From: Levilactobacillus suantsaiihabitans
GTDB taxonomy: Bacteria; Bacillota; Bacilli; Lactobacillales; Lactobacillaceae
Assembly: GCF_004745505.1 (NCBI RefSeq)
Contig: NZ_RKLX01000018.1
Coordinates: 1-58,706 of the forward strand
DNA: 58,706 bases
Direction: 5' to 3'
The notes below the pieces were generated by a model. The model was not told where the DNA came from, searched no databases, and worked only from the letters and a program-made list of their open reading frames with translations. This document shows positions 44,675 to 53,512 of the stretch, in pieces. Position 1 is the stretch's first letter, and each line of letters opens with the position of its first letter. The translations under genes and the position numbers were made by a program.

Positions 44675-46072
44675 CTATTGTGCAATCCAGCTAGAATCAA
44701 CAGTGTGCTTTTCCGCTGCACCGCTCACAAGAACTGCATTGAACTTTGCAGTCAGTGTATCGCCATACTTAGCTTGACGATTATCTGACTTGAACCCATC
44801 CACATTTACACTAAATTTGTAGTGGTAAGCTTGTGCACCAGCGTAGTAGGTCTTAGTACCCTCCATGTCAGTACCAAAACCAGCTGCAATTTTATCTAAT
44901 TCACTTGTCGAAATCACTTGGCTTTTATCTCCACTCAAAGCTGAAATTGCACCAGCCTTCAGAGTAACTGCAAAGTCATCAACGGTTAACTTATCACTAC
45001 TCTTCAGCGGGTTAGCAACCGTAACATTATTACCGCCAACTGTCGAAGTAACATTCTCAACTGCCAACGAGATTTTTGAGGTAGCTGCTGACACAACGTC
45101 CACATAAACATTATTCCCGTAAGTGGCGTTGGAAGTAGCAGTAGTAATGGCATCTTTCGTTTGCAGTTTATAACCACTAGGAATCTTGTTTGAAGCAAAC
45201 TTTTCTAAACTCAATGTAGCTGTGTTCTTATCTGTCGCTGTAACTTTCTTACCAGCCTTGGTATCCTTAGCCGTCGTAATCCAAGTTGCATCCCCGACTT
45301 GTTTGCCAGCTTCACGATAAACAATCTTGACACTGTTATCGTTAGTAGCTGCTGGTTCTTCTTCGTTGATGGTCAAGCCACCAAAGTCTACACTAGTCGC
45401 ATCCTTGTAGCCTTCACCCGCAAAGATCCAACCCGCAACATCCGAGTTCTTATCAGAAGTCACATAGTAATACAGAGAGCCTTCCTTGGTCTTGGTTTCA
45501 GCCTTAGACACAGTGAAGGTATCTTCCTTGGTCGTCCCATACATGTTGACCTTGTGGGCCTTGTAAGTCGTGTGTTGTGGCGCCGTCCAGAGGGTGTTTT
45601 TCTTGACGTTCTTGATGTGGAAGCCTGCCGTCCGGGATGGCATCGTTGCTTCCTTGACCGTTTGGGCTTCCTTGATGCCAGCACCAATCGTACCCTTTAC
45701 TTTGCCGCCGTAGATGTAGCCGCGGTATTTGCCGTTCATGGACACAATCTTGTAGTAGACCGTTCCACGATTGGTGACTGCCATGTGATAAGCGCGGAAG
45801 TAGTCCTTTGAGTGATTGGAGTTGGCCAACTTCTTGACCGTCTTCTTGCTGGCGACCAGCTTGGCGCCCCGCACCGTGCCTGGCTTGGTGTAAATAGCGT
45901 TGGTCCCCGTTACTTCAACGTTCTTACTGTCCTTACCCAAGGCCGATTTGGACACGATCTTCGCCTTAGCAGCGGCATCCGCCGACGTGGTCGTTGCGGC
46001 CGCCGTCGCCACTGCCCCGAAACTCAGCGCAGCTAATCCCAAGTACAATGATTTTGCTAATTGTGATTGCAT
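44675..46072 (-). CDS. S-layer protein, L. brevis SlpA/SlpB type (copy 2)
   Basis: 465 aa. Signal peptide 1-33 (SLYLGLAALSFGAVATAAAT). The conserved N-terminal wall-binding region ([49 protein letters not shown]) is followed by a C-terminal part encoded by AT-richer DNA (44690-45360), consistent with faster divergence or exchange of the exposed domain. Ribosome site GGGGAG; -10 TATACT at 46112-46117. Expected to be exported by Sec and to form a crystalline lattice. Which of the three paralogues is the major protein cannot be told from sequence. Confidence 0.92.
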   Translation of the reverse strand: MQSQLAKSLYLGLAALSFGAVATAAATTTSADAAAKAKIVSKSALGKDSKNVEVTGTNAIYTKPGTVRGAKLVASKKTVKKLANSNHSKDYFRAYHMAVTNRGTVYYKIVSMNGKYRGYIYGGKVKGTIGAGIKEAQTVKEATMPSRTAGFHIKNVKKNTLWTAPQHTTYKAHKVNMYGTTKEDTFTVSKAETKTKEGSLYYYVTSDKNSDVAGWIFAGEGYKDATSVDFGGLTINEEEPAATNDNSVKIVYREAGKQVGDATWITTAKDTKAGKKVTATDKNTATLSLEKFASNKIPSGYKLQTKDAITTATSNATYGNNVYVDVVSAATSKISLAVENVTSTVGGNNVTVANPLKSSDKLTVDDFAVTLKAGAISALSGDKSQVISTSELDKIAAGFGTDMEGTKTYYAGAQAYHYKFSVNVDGFKSDNRQAKYGDTLTAKFNAVLVSGAAEKHTVDSSWIAQ

Positions 46073-46111
46073 AGTTTTCTCCCCTAGAAAATGTAATAGT
46101 TGTACGCAATC

Positions 46112-46117
46112 AGTATA
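46112..46117 (-). promoter_or_regulatory. -10 box of S-layer gene copy 2
   Basis: TATACT preceded by TGTTGG on the minus strand, about 40 bp ahead of the start codon. Confidence 0.5.
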
Positions 46118-46334
46118 CCAACAACTGCTTCAAAATTGAACCAGGCTATTGAAAATAATCCATATAAATAATGATAATCGATATAACAAAATAAATAAAA
46201 ACTTCGCTGCCATCAGGCCTGCCAGTCATCCGGCACCGCCCCAATTCCCGAAAATTTTTCTTCTTATAATGAGAGCCGGCCTCATTTTTCGTAGCGTAAC
46301 CGTTCATTTTTGACCGGCACTACAAAGCGTTCGG

Positions 46335-46359
46335 GTTATGCTTGAGCAGCAAGCATAAC
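46335..46359. repeat. Palindrome GTTATGCT..AGCATAAC, copy 1
   Basis: Perfect 10-bp arms GTTATGCTTG/CAAGCATAAC with a 5-nt centre. Related palindromes lie at 53115-53136 and 55483-55504, each followed by ATG and then C or G. The region 46140-46805 around it has no gene. Confidence 0.65.
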
Positions 46360-46805
46360 ATGGCAGTCCAGTTCGGCCAAGATTTTTCGTTTCACCCGCT
46401 GAGCCATTTGGCCATTTAAATACCACGCTGAAAATTGTCGCCACTGTCGGTAACCCTGTGACCACATCACCAATAGGCTGGCTGATTCTCACCGCGGTTT
46501 AGTCGTCTGGCAAATAGTTGCGACCGGACAGTTTCCCAACCGTCATGCTCACTGGTGCTCTTACCGCCAGATCCCACGGAACGTGCTATTCTACACGTAA
46601 CGATGGGTGCCAATCAAGAAAGGACTGCCACAAGAGTTTCACCCACCGCGCCGCAACGGCAGCGATTCTCGTACCTGACGTTGGCGGCAAGCGGCTATCT
46701 AACTTCCCTTGACCAGCAACGCCACAGTGACCATCCGTGGTGATTTTCAAACGACGACTTGGTAGAGCCAGGCCGTCTTTTCTTTCCCCTTGTGAGGCGA
46801 TTCAA
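46360..46805. other. Gene-free stretch next to the S-layer genes
   Basis: About 450 bp without a convincing ORF on either strand; the frames present are short and lack ribosome sites. It may be a decayed gene remnant. Confidence 0.4.
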
Positions 46806-47198
46806 ATGCACCCATTCATTTCCCGGCCCCCGACGACCATCATTTTGATGCATTACTGCATGGACGAGCGGCTTTACACGATTACCGACGTGTTGCCGTA
46901 CTTGCGGCGTTACGGACTAGTGACCAGCTTCACGTACGCCCCGCTGGCCTACAATGCAGCCACCAGTGGTGAGCGCCACAAACTGTTGGCTTATTTAGAC
47001 GCCAACCACCTGAATGCCAGTCTGCGTGGCTATTACGACGACATTTATCAAGCTAGCGAGATTGCCTTTCTGTTTGATACGGCCCGATTGTCCTATCGCG
47101 ATGCGTGCTATTTTGTGCAGGAGATTGCTTGGTTTCGGTACGAGCGGTGGTTGACCGCTGCCACCAAAAAACAAAAAATAATACCATTTCCCTGGTAA
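46806..47198 (+). CDS. Small protein of unknown function
   Basis: 130 aa from the ATG at 46806, behind GTGAGG; an in-frame ATG 14 codons later is possible. Aromatic-rich, mixed helix content (LYTITDVLPYLRRYGLVTSF, LRGYYDDIYQASEIAFLFD), no signal peptide or clear membrane helix. No family recognised. It ends 43 bp before the next small gene and may form an operon with it. Confidence 0.6.
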   Translation: MHPFISRPPTTIILMHYCMDERLYTITDVLPYLRRYGLVTSFTYAPLAYNAATSGERHKLLAYLDANHLNASLRGYYDDIYQASEIAFLFDTARLSYRDACYFVQEIAWFRYERWLTAATKKQKIIPFPW

Positions 47199-47241
47199 AT
47201 AAGCTAAACTAGGCCTACTAACTAAAAAATGAGGTGCCCCA

Positions 47242-47520
47242 ATGTCTATCAAATTAACGCTTGCCAATAACCAAGTCCTGACCATCGACGCCACGACCAG
47301 CCTGAAGGCCTGGAAAGGAACGCACGACAAGGACGAAGCCACTGGTAAACGCGAATACTACGCCGAATCCATCTTCGCCGACGCGCTCGTCCAGGATGAC
47401 GCCGCCGACTTACTGGCCGCATTACAAGGCCTCTTGCGTCATTCCGACTGGTTTGCGGTTGGTCCTGACTTCGACCAGATTTTCCAGTCCCGGACCGTGG
47501 TGTCATTAAAAGCTGAATAG
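47242..47520 (+). CDS. Small cytoplasmic protein of unknown function
   Basis: 92 aa, ATG behind GAGGTG. A beta start (IKLTLANNQVLTIDATTSL), a charged middle (KDEATGKREYYAESIF) and an acidic helix with a final strand. No family recognised. Terminator at 47525-47571. Confidence 0.7.
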   Translation: MSIKLTLANNQVLTIDATTSLKAWKGTHDKDEATGKREYYAESIFADALVQDDAADLLAALQGLLRHSDWFAVGPDFDQIFQSRTVVSLKAE

Positions 47521-47524
47521 CTGA

Positions 47525-47571
47525 AAAGTGCAGGTGATCGCCGTGAATTGACGATTGCCTGCACTTTTTTT
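47525..47571 (+). terminator. Terminator of the 47242-47520 gene
   Basis: AAAGTGCAGGTGATCG../CGATTGCCTGCACTTT followed by seven T. Confidence 0.92.
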
Positions 47572-47592
47572 AGATTCTTTCAGCTTGCTAAC

Positions 47593-47922
47593 TTAACTAT
47601 CGGTATCTGCGGCGTTACTCCAGCCAAAGCGCGCGCGGCGTTCTGCCAAAGCATCCTGCACTAGCGGCGCAAGCGCTGAAAAGAACGGCGCAAAGTCGGT
47701 ATAGATCTTGGCGCCACTAAAATAAGGATCTAGCGCCTGGACGGACGTAAAATCTGCCCGGTCCGTTTTTAATACGTGAACGCCATACTCTGCCAATGCC
47801 ACGGGGGTGTTCTCTCGAAGCGCGCGCCGTTTCGCCAACACGCGCTCCGGATCTGAACTGGCGAAATGATACACTAGCGATTGTCCGCCGAACTTGCTCA
47901 CTGCAATGAGATGAATATACAC
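47593..47922 (-). CDS. Small protein of unknown function
   Basis: 109 aa, ATG behind AAGCGGG. Beta-alpha start (MYIHLIAVSKFGGQSLVYHF), a basic middle (RVLAKRRALREN) and a helical end (FFSALAPLVQDALAERRARF). No signal or membrane segment. I do not recognise a family. Convergent with the preceding gene and divergent from the secreted phosphatase. Confidence 0.6.
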   Translation of the reverse strand: MYIHLIAVSKFGGQSLVYHFASSDPERVLAKRRALRENTPVALAEYGVHVLKTDRADFTSVQALDPYFSGAKIYTDFAPFFSALAPLVQDALAERRARFGWSNAADTDS

Positions 47923-48114
47923 GCTGCCACCCGCTTTCTCTGATTACATTTTCAACTTGTCGTTAGTGTACCAGGTTCCCCGCCCCACAACAAGGTTTCC
48001 CCCACCACCATTTCCACCCATTACCAAATCAATACAAAATCACAACACCAACCAAACATTGCCCTGCTATCCTAACCGTGGTGCCAAAATTACATCACCA
48101 TCAGGAGGAGTTAC

Positions 48115-49443
48115 ATGCAATCATCAAAGCGTTTCAAGGCCTTGTGCCTCGCGGGGGTGGCCCTCGCGCTATTGGCGACGGGTGGCGGTAGCGTTTCCGC
48201 TACGACGACCGCACTGGCCGACACGACAACTCAGAAAGCGGACAGCAATTTAGCCAATGAAATTGCTACGTACGGTGACGTCAAAAAGACTCTCGTCAAG
48301 CTAGCTGGAACCAAGAACACCCGCGATTTTGGCGGCTATAAGACCGCGGACGGCAAATGGCAGATTCGTCCCAACCGACTACTGCGTTCAGATAATCTAC
48401 ATTACATCACCAACAACGACAAGTCCATTTTAGCCGCCGACCATCATGTCACTTCTATCATTGACTTTCGAACTGATGGGCAAATCACTGGTGCACCAGA
48501 CCAGCAACTAGCCGGCGTCAGCAACACCAGCATGTCGGTCCTCGGATCACACGCGTTCAGTGACAGCGTTGCCCTCAGTCCGACCTTTGCCGGCGACGGA
48601 GGTTTTTACGTTCAGCAATTAGAATTCAGTCAATCGGCCATCAACAGTTACAGTCGCTTTCTCAACATGCTGCTACACAACCGGTACGCCACGCTTTATC
48701 ACTGTACCTCGGGCAAGGACCGAACCGGCATCGCGACCGTGCTGGTCATGACAATTTTAGGGATGGACAAGGACACCATCCTCGGCGACTTTATGCAATC
48801 ACACCAGACAGGGCGCCTGGTCAAGAAGGAATGGTTGGACGAATACTACCGCGAAATCACGTCACGCTACGTCACCCTAAACCGCTACATCACCAACGTG
48901 CTCGGCTTCTCCCGGCTGCAACAGACCAAGCTGCGGTCCATGTACCTGGTTTCCACTGATGGTAAAAACACCCCGTACACAGCTACAGCGGCGGGTGACA
49001 CAACCTTCGCCACGAAGCCCAAACCAACCACGCCGACGCCAGCACCAACACCGGCGCCACAACCCAGTCAACCCCAACCTAGCCAGCCGCAACAACCAGC
49101 GTCCGACCAAACGCAACCCACTACACCGGATGTTGCGGTTCCCGCGGAAGGTAGCCTGGCCGACCAACCGGTGAAGACCAAGCCAGCTAAGCACCAAATC
49201 ATTTCCACCAAGAAGCACCACACCAAGTACCTCTACCACCTGAAGGGCCATAAGCAATGGTTCAAGGATGCCCGCTTGCAGAAGTCCAAGGGCCGCACCG
49301 CCAAGCATCAAACCAAGACCTGGCGGCTGGTCAAGTCAGAGCGGATCAAGATCAATGGGAAAATGCATACTTATTATCAAGTTCAGGACCATGCCGGCCA
49401 CAAGGCCTGGATCTTAAAGAGCTACGTTGTGAAGGTGAAATAG
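48115..49443 (+). CDS. Secreted tyrosine phosphatase with C-terminal surface domain
   Basis: 442 aa, ATG behind AGGAGGAG. Signal peptide 1-38 (LCLAGVALALLATGGGSVSATTTALA). Residues ~60-280 are a Y_phosphatase3 domain: TRDFGGYKTADGKW start, IIDFRTDGQ, and the catalytic P-loop LYHCTSGKDRTGIA (Cys ~204, Arg ~210). A Pro/Thr/Gln stalk (~300-350) leads to a basic C-terminal domain (~365-442, LKGHKQWFKDARLQ, HKAWILKSYVVKVK), probably wall binding. Such enzymes dephosphorylate Tyr or inositol phosphates; an extracellular one next to the S-layer genes may act on surface or host molecules (inference). Confidence 0.88.
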   Translation: MQSSKRFKALCLAGVALALLATGGGSVSATTTALADTTTQKADSNLANEIATYGDVKKTLVKLAGTKNTRDFGGYKTADGKWQIRPNRLLRSDNLHYITNNDKSILAADHHVTSIIDFRTDGQITGAPDQQLAGVSNTSMSVLGSHAFSDSVALSPTFAGDGGFYVQQLEFSQSAINSYSRFLNMLLHNRYATLYHCTSGKDRTGIATVLVMTILGMDKDTILGDFMQSHQTGRLVKKEWLDEYYREITSRYVTLNRYITNVLGFSRLQQTKLRSMYLVSTDGKNTPYTATAAGDTTFATKPKPTTPTPAPTPAPQPSQPQPSQPQQPASDQTQPTTPDVAVPAEGSLADQPVKTKPAKHQIISTKKHHTKYLYHLKGHKQWFKDARLQKSKGRTAKHQTKTWRLVKSERIKINGKMHTYYQVQDHAGHKAWILKSYVVKVK

Positions 49444-49449
49444 AGGAAG

Positions 49450-49493
49450 CAAAAAGAAGTCCCAGATATCCAAACGATATCCAGGGCTTCTTT
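49450..49493. terminator. Bidirectional terminator between phosphatase and secreted protein gene
   Basis: AAAGAAGTCCCAGATATC../GATATCCAGGGCTTCTTT followed by TACGTTTT; T runs on both strands. Confidence 0.85.
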
Positions 49494-49498
49494 ACGTT

Positions 49499-50014
49499 TT
49501 AAAAGTCTAGGCTTTGGTACTTGAACTTAGGGTAGTGCTTCATCCCCATCTTCTTGGCGACCTTTTTACTTCTGTAATAGTGCGCACTAGTCCATATACC
49601 AGCGCCATCAGCTACTGTAAGCACCTTATGCTTGCCAAATTTATGTAAATTGTAATAAGTACCATCACCAGCAGATTGTTGCCAACCATACGTCCAAATC
49701 CAATGATATCCATGGATTTTTCCAGTCTGTGTCGCTGTCCAGTACTTCATCGTTTTCAGCCCCTTTTTAGCATTCTTACCCCAGTACACCTTGTGCTTCT
49801 TGTACTTGCGCAAATTCTTATTACTCATCCGTATCTTATAGAGCTTCTTCTTTCCATAACCAAAGTTCGTGTAAGTGTACCACTTCCCCATCATCCCCTT
49901 AGGTAACCGACTATAAGAATAACCATTGGGCTTAGCGAACGCAGTCGTGCTCAGCGTCCCCACCGTTAGGAGGCATACCACGACTAGTAAAATCAAGCGA
50001 ACCAATTTTTTCAT
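49499..50014 (-). CDS. Small secreted aromatic/Lys-rich protein
   Basis: 171 aa from the ATG at 50014 (MKKLVRLILLVVVCLLTVG), which begins a signal peptide cleaved near TAFA; GGAGAG lies 11 bases upstream. The mature part is rich in Tyr, Trp, Gly and Lys (GKWYTYTNFGYGKKKLYKIR, GYHWIWTYGWQQ), beta-type and strongly basic. Family not recognised; similar small proteins occur near S-layer genes in lactobacilli. Likely wall-associated by charge. Confidence 0.75.
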   Translation of the reverse strand: MKKLVRLILLVVVCLLTVGTLSTTAFAKPNGYSYSRLPKGMMGKWYTYTNFGYGKKKLYKIRMSNKNLRKYKKHKVYWGKNAKKGLKTMKYWTATQTGKIHGYHWIWTYGWQQSAGDGTYYNLHKFGKHKVLTVADGAGIWTSAHYYRSKKVAKKMGMKHYPKFKYQSLDF

Positions 50015-50109
50015 AACGACAAAATCTCTCCTTAATCCCCAAATTATCAGCCGCACGCCGTGTTATTGCGGTGATTAAATATCAGCCGACTATATAATTT
50101 TATCACTGT

Positions 50110-50400
50110 TAGGGTAGAAATAACATCTCATCCGCCGTCCCCACCTTAACCAAACCGAAAACAAGCTTAATCCAACCTAAACGCCGCCACCAAAACTTTC
50201 CACACCACCATCAAATCATTCACCAACCAAAACACTCCGCGCCACCCAGTCCCCGCACCAGCACATTTCTTCGCGTCGTTATATCCCGAGTCACCAGCTA
50301 CCGCCACGACACCACACGCGCAAATCTCCAGGTCACGCCCACCGCACAAAACCGACCCCCGCGGTAAAAACGGCCCCATCCTTTGCTATACTGACCCCAG
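50110..50400. other. Strongly C-rich, G-poor intergenic stretch
   Basis: The plus strand is dominated by A and C (runs such as CACCACCATCAAATC) with few G. No gene. It contains the promoter of S-layer copy 3 at its right end. A similar stretch lies at 57726-58080. Confidence 0.45.
50387..50392 (+). promoter_or_regulatory. -10 box of S-layer gene copy 3
   Basis: TATACT preceded by TTTGC, as in the other two S-layer genes; leader of about 45 nt. Confidence 0.5.
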
Positions 50401-50442
50401 TTAAGGCAGAACTTAACCAGTCACACCAAAGGAGAGAAATCT

Positions 50443-51804
50443 ATGCAAACCAATTTGAAAAAATCACTTTACTTAGGTCTCGCCACGCTCAGCTTAGCTG
50501 GGGTTGCGGCGGCTACGACCACGACGGCTTCCGCCAAGTCCTACGCTAAGGCGGGGAGTTATACCAAATTAACCACGGCGGCCACCTCACGGAACGTCGC
50601 CGCCACCGGGACCAACGCGCTGTACACCAAGCCGGGAACGGTCAAGGGCGCTAAGGTCGTTGCTTCCAAGAAGACCATGGCCAGCCTGGCATCATCCAAG
50701 AAGTCCGCGAGCTACTTCCGCGCTTACGGCCAAAAGACGACCAACCGGGGCTCCGTTTACTACCGGGTCGTTTCCATGGATGGGAAATACCGCGGCTACA
50801 TTTACGGTGGGAAGACTGCCGGGACGTTTGCGGGCGGCATTGAATCCGCCAACACGACGACGGCAGCCACGACGCCAACGACGAAGACTTACTACCTGAA
50901 GAACCCAGGCAAGACCAACACGCTGTGGGATGCACCAAAATACACCCAGTACAAGGCTGCCAAGGTCATCAACAGTACGTCCGCGCTGGCCTCTGACTCA
51001 TTTACCGTCGACTCCGCGGTCACCAAGACCAAGGAAGGCTCACTGTACTACCACGTCACCGATAACAACAACACCAAGATCTCGGGCTGGATCTACGCGG
51101 GTGCCCTACAAACGGGTGAAAACAGCACCATCACCAGCGCCAAGAGTATCACGGTCAATTACGTGGACAGCTCGACCGGCAAGAGCGTCAAGAGTGGCGT
51201 GTTGATCACGGCTAGCGATGCCAAATCTGGTGCGGCGCTATCCAGCGACGATGTCACCAGCGTCAACAACGACATCGCTTCGTCGACTTATTTGCCAGCC
51301 GGCTATAGTCTGGCCAACGCTTCTAACTCCTACGTCACGACCAGCACCACTTGGGGGACTAGCGTGACCGTACCCGTCACTGCCAACGCGGATGCCGGCA
51401 TCACGATTGCCTCCTCATACGCGCTGAACGCAACGACCGGGAAGAACGATGCCTTGTCCACGGACGGCGCCCTGGCCTCTGATGGCAGTACGACCGTTAC
51501 CAAGGCCCAAGCCAACTTCACGGCCGACTACCAAGGCGTCAGCGGTACGGTGGCCACCCAAAGCGGCCTGAGCGATGCCTTGACCGCGGCGAAATTAAAC
51601 ACCATCTACGTCCCCGTCACTGAATCAGACGGCACGACGCAATCCACGAACGCCGACGGTGACGCCCTCTACACCAAGTACACCTTGAGCACGTCCTCCC
51701 TGCCAACCAGTCTCACCTTCGGCAGCACCAACTTATCGTTGACCTACAACGCAGCCGGCAGCTACGCCTTAACGTCCGGCAGTAGCACCATGACGGCCCA
51801 ATAA
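50443..51804 (+). CDS. S-layer protein, L. brevis SlpA/SlpB type (copy 3)
   Basis: 453 aa. By eye the closest of the three to L. brevis SlpA: start [20 protein letters not shown], cleavage near ASA, then [60 protein letters not shown] and YRGYIYGGK. The C-terminal part (~170-453) is Ser/Thr/Ala-rich and low in charge, typical of lattice-forming domains. Codon use is strongly biased to NNC, suggesting high expression. Ribosome site AAAGGAGAG. It is opposite in orientation to copies 1 and 2 and about 4.4 kb from copy 2. Confidence 0.93.
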   Translation: MQTNLKKSLYLGLATLSLAGVAAATTTTASAKSYAKAGSYTKLTTAATSRNVAATGTNALYTKPGTVKGAKVVASKKTMASLASSKKSASYFRAYGQKTTNRGSVYYRVVSMDGKYRGYIYGGKTAGTFAGGIESANTTTAATTPTTKTYYLKNPGKTNTLWDAPKYTQYKAAKVINSTSALASDSFTVDSAVTKTKEGSLYYHVTDNNNTKISGWIYAGALQTGENSTITSAKSITVNYVDSSTGKSVKSGVLITASDAKSGAALSSDDVTSVNNDIASSTYLPAGYSLANASNSYVTTSTTWGTSVTVPVTANADAGITIASSYALNATTGKNDALSTDGALASDGSTTVTKAQANFTADYQGVSGTVATQSGLSDALTAAKLNTIYVPVTESDGTTQSTNADGDALYTKYTLSTSSLPTSLTFGSTNLSLTYNAAGSYALTSGSSTMTAQ

Positions 51805-51875
51805 TTCGTGACATCGTTTCAAATACTCTAACTACCACAAGGGACTGTAGCCCTTTTCTTCCAAATATAAATGAA

Positions 51876-51915
51876 AAACTTGTGTGAGCCAATTACCGGT
51901 TCACGCAAGTTTTTT
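51876..51915. terminator. Bidirectional terminator between S-layer copy 3 and the ATPase
   Basis: AACTTGTGTGAGCC../GGTTCACGCAAGTT followed by T runs on both strands. Confidence 0.9.
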
Positions 51916-51960
51916 AGTCTACATGATGTTTAACACCTTTATCAACGACACCCATCTCAA

Positions 51961-53055
51961 TCATTGTGGCGATAACTGATCCAACAGCTGATAATACCGC
52001 TGATTAATCGCATCGGTCGTGTCATCAAAGTTACTCAGACTTTCGGCAACAGAAATATCCCCCAGATTTCGCACGCCACCCGCTGTAAACTCATAGACAA
52101 CAACCTGTCCAGCTTCCGCCGAGCCAGCGACCTTCGCCTGTAATATCAAGTTGACCAGCTCTTTTACCAGATAATCACTGTGCGTCACCATGACTACCGG
52201 CGTTGTTTTCAACGCAACAGCGTACAGCAGGTCCAGCAAACGTTTTTGCTGGGAGGGATGCAGGCCCATTTCCGGTTCATCTAACAATAGGTAGCCGCCA
52301 TTTGTCCTTCTCAAAAATAGGTCAAGGCCCAGCAAGGATTTCACGGATGTAGAAGCTAGACTGAGCTTAACCTTGGTTGAGCGCGTGTCATCTGGCTGGT
52401 ACCAAATTTGGCCGCGGTTTTCATCATAGGTAAAGGTGCCGGGGATCAGTTCGGACAAATGTGTCTGTACACTTTGGGGCAGCGCGGTATCTGACTGGTG
52501 CATCCCCCGCAACGACTCATTCAAAAACTGGCAGTAGGCCGCAATGGGATAAGGGGTATTTTCAAAGATTGCTTGCTTCTCCGCTGAACTAATTGACAGG
52601 TCAGCGGTGAGGCCCAGCCTTTCTACTGGCACATAAACGCTTTTTTCCAACGGATCAGCTAAGTTAACGCCACCTTCAACCGCCGATAGTCGCGCTACAT
52701 CACACTCATCTGCCGTGATCCGCGTCACACCAACTCGATAAACATTAGCGTCCGGGAAAAACGTTTGAAAATAGGCACCTGTATCATTTAGCGCGTTAAA
52801 ATCAGCAATTATTTGACCAACTAGCCTCTGACGAGACGCTACTGTTGAGATTTTAGTTTCATCTTGGGCCGCTGACTGCTGAAAATCTCCCAACATGAGC
52901 GCTTCTGATTGAAAGGTGGTTGCCAACCAAGTTCGAAATGCGAAAATGGCGTAACTAGCCAACGTCTTGCCCGTGCTATTCTTGCCGATGAAAACCGTCA
53001 ATCGATTTAGCGTGATGGTAGCATCTTTGATTGGTCCCAAATTTTGAATTCTCAT
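51961..53055 (-). CDS. AAA-type ATPase (AAA_21 / OLD-like, no nuclease domain)
   Basis: 364 aa. MRIQNLGPIKDATITLNRL then Walker A FIGKNSTGKTLASY (~22-35) is the start of SMC/OLD-like ATPases; ABC-type signature region SLASTSVKSLLGLDLFLRR, Walker B GGYLLLDEPEMGLHPSQQ (~265) and the H-loop VMVTHSDYLVKEL. There is no TOPRIM domain after it, so unlike OLD it lacks an obvious nuclease. Single-protein ATPases of this type occur in defence islands, but a housekeeping or regulatory role cannot be excluded. ATG behind AAGGAAG. The next DNA is the first direct repeat flanking the AT-rich cassette. Confidence 0.8.
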   Translation of the reverse strand: MRIQNLGPIKDATITLNRLTVFIGKNSTGKTLASYAIFAFRTWLATTFQSEALMLGDFQQSAAQDETKISTVASRQRLVGQIIADFNALNDTGAYFQTFFPDANVYRVGVTRITADECDVARLSAVEGGVNLADPLEKSVYVPVERLGLTADLSISSAEKQAIFENTPYPIAAYCQFLNESLRGMHQSDTALPQSVQTHLSELIPGTFTYDENRGQIWYQPDDTRSTKVKLSLASTSVKSLLGLDLFLRRTNGGYLLLDEPEMGLHPSQQKRLLDLLYAVALKTTPVVMVTHSDYLVKELVNLILQAKVAGSAEAGQVVVYEFTAGGVRNLGDISVAESLSNFDDTTDAINQRYYQLLDQLSPQ

Positions 53056-53114
53056 GTGTCTTTACTTCCTTACTACCACATTGGCTAAGTCCACTTTGTT
53101 TGTAATCCCGCTCG

Positions 53115-53470
53115 GTTATGCTGCTCCCAGCATAACATGCCACCACTCAATCCCCTAGAACTATCGTTTTAATTGCGAACCTAAGCACGCCCTGAACCAC
53201 TTCTGAGATTAGCGCGTTCATCACTAAATGTATTCTTGCCCGTCCCACGCAAAAAGGCCGCCCCACCGGCGACCTTCGCAATCCTTATTTCACAACCTTC
53301 ACGTACTTGCTGTTGGCGGTGATGTAGCCGCCTGCTACCTTGTAGCGCTTGACGCCGGAGACGTGGTGGACGTCGCCGCGGGAGTGGTTCCAGCCGTTGA
53401 CCTTAATCACCTTGCCCGGTTGGTAGGTCTTGACCACCTTGTTTAAGTTCACGTCTTGGTAAACGCGGAC
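53115..53470. repeat. Direct repeat DR1 (~356 bp)
   Basis: Near-identical to 55483-55837, with scattered substitutions. It starts with the palindrome GTTATGCTG-CTCC-CAGCATAAC and ends inside the last DUF5776-like unit of the surface protein (CGCGGAC). It flanks the AT-rich cassette on the left. Confidence 0.85.
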
Positions 53471-53480
53471 TTTTTTATTC
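53285..53480 (-). pseudogene. 3' fragment of the DUF5776-type surface protein gene
   Basis: Encodes the last ~60 residues of the protein at 55651-57549 (VRVYQDVNLNKVVKTYQPGK to ANSKYVKVVK), identical in amino acids, joined at its 5' side to unrelated sequence (MNKK). No signal peptide or domain start, so it is a duplicated remnant left by the event that made the direct repeats. The protein level is conserved although the DNA copies differ at several positions, which suggests the duplicate is not very old or is maintained by gene conversion. Confidence 0.85.
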
Positions 53481-53512
53481 ATGTAAAAGATGGTATTCAG
53501 CAAAAGGCCACA

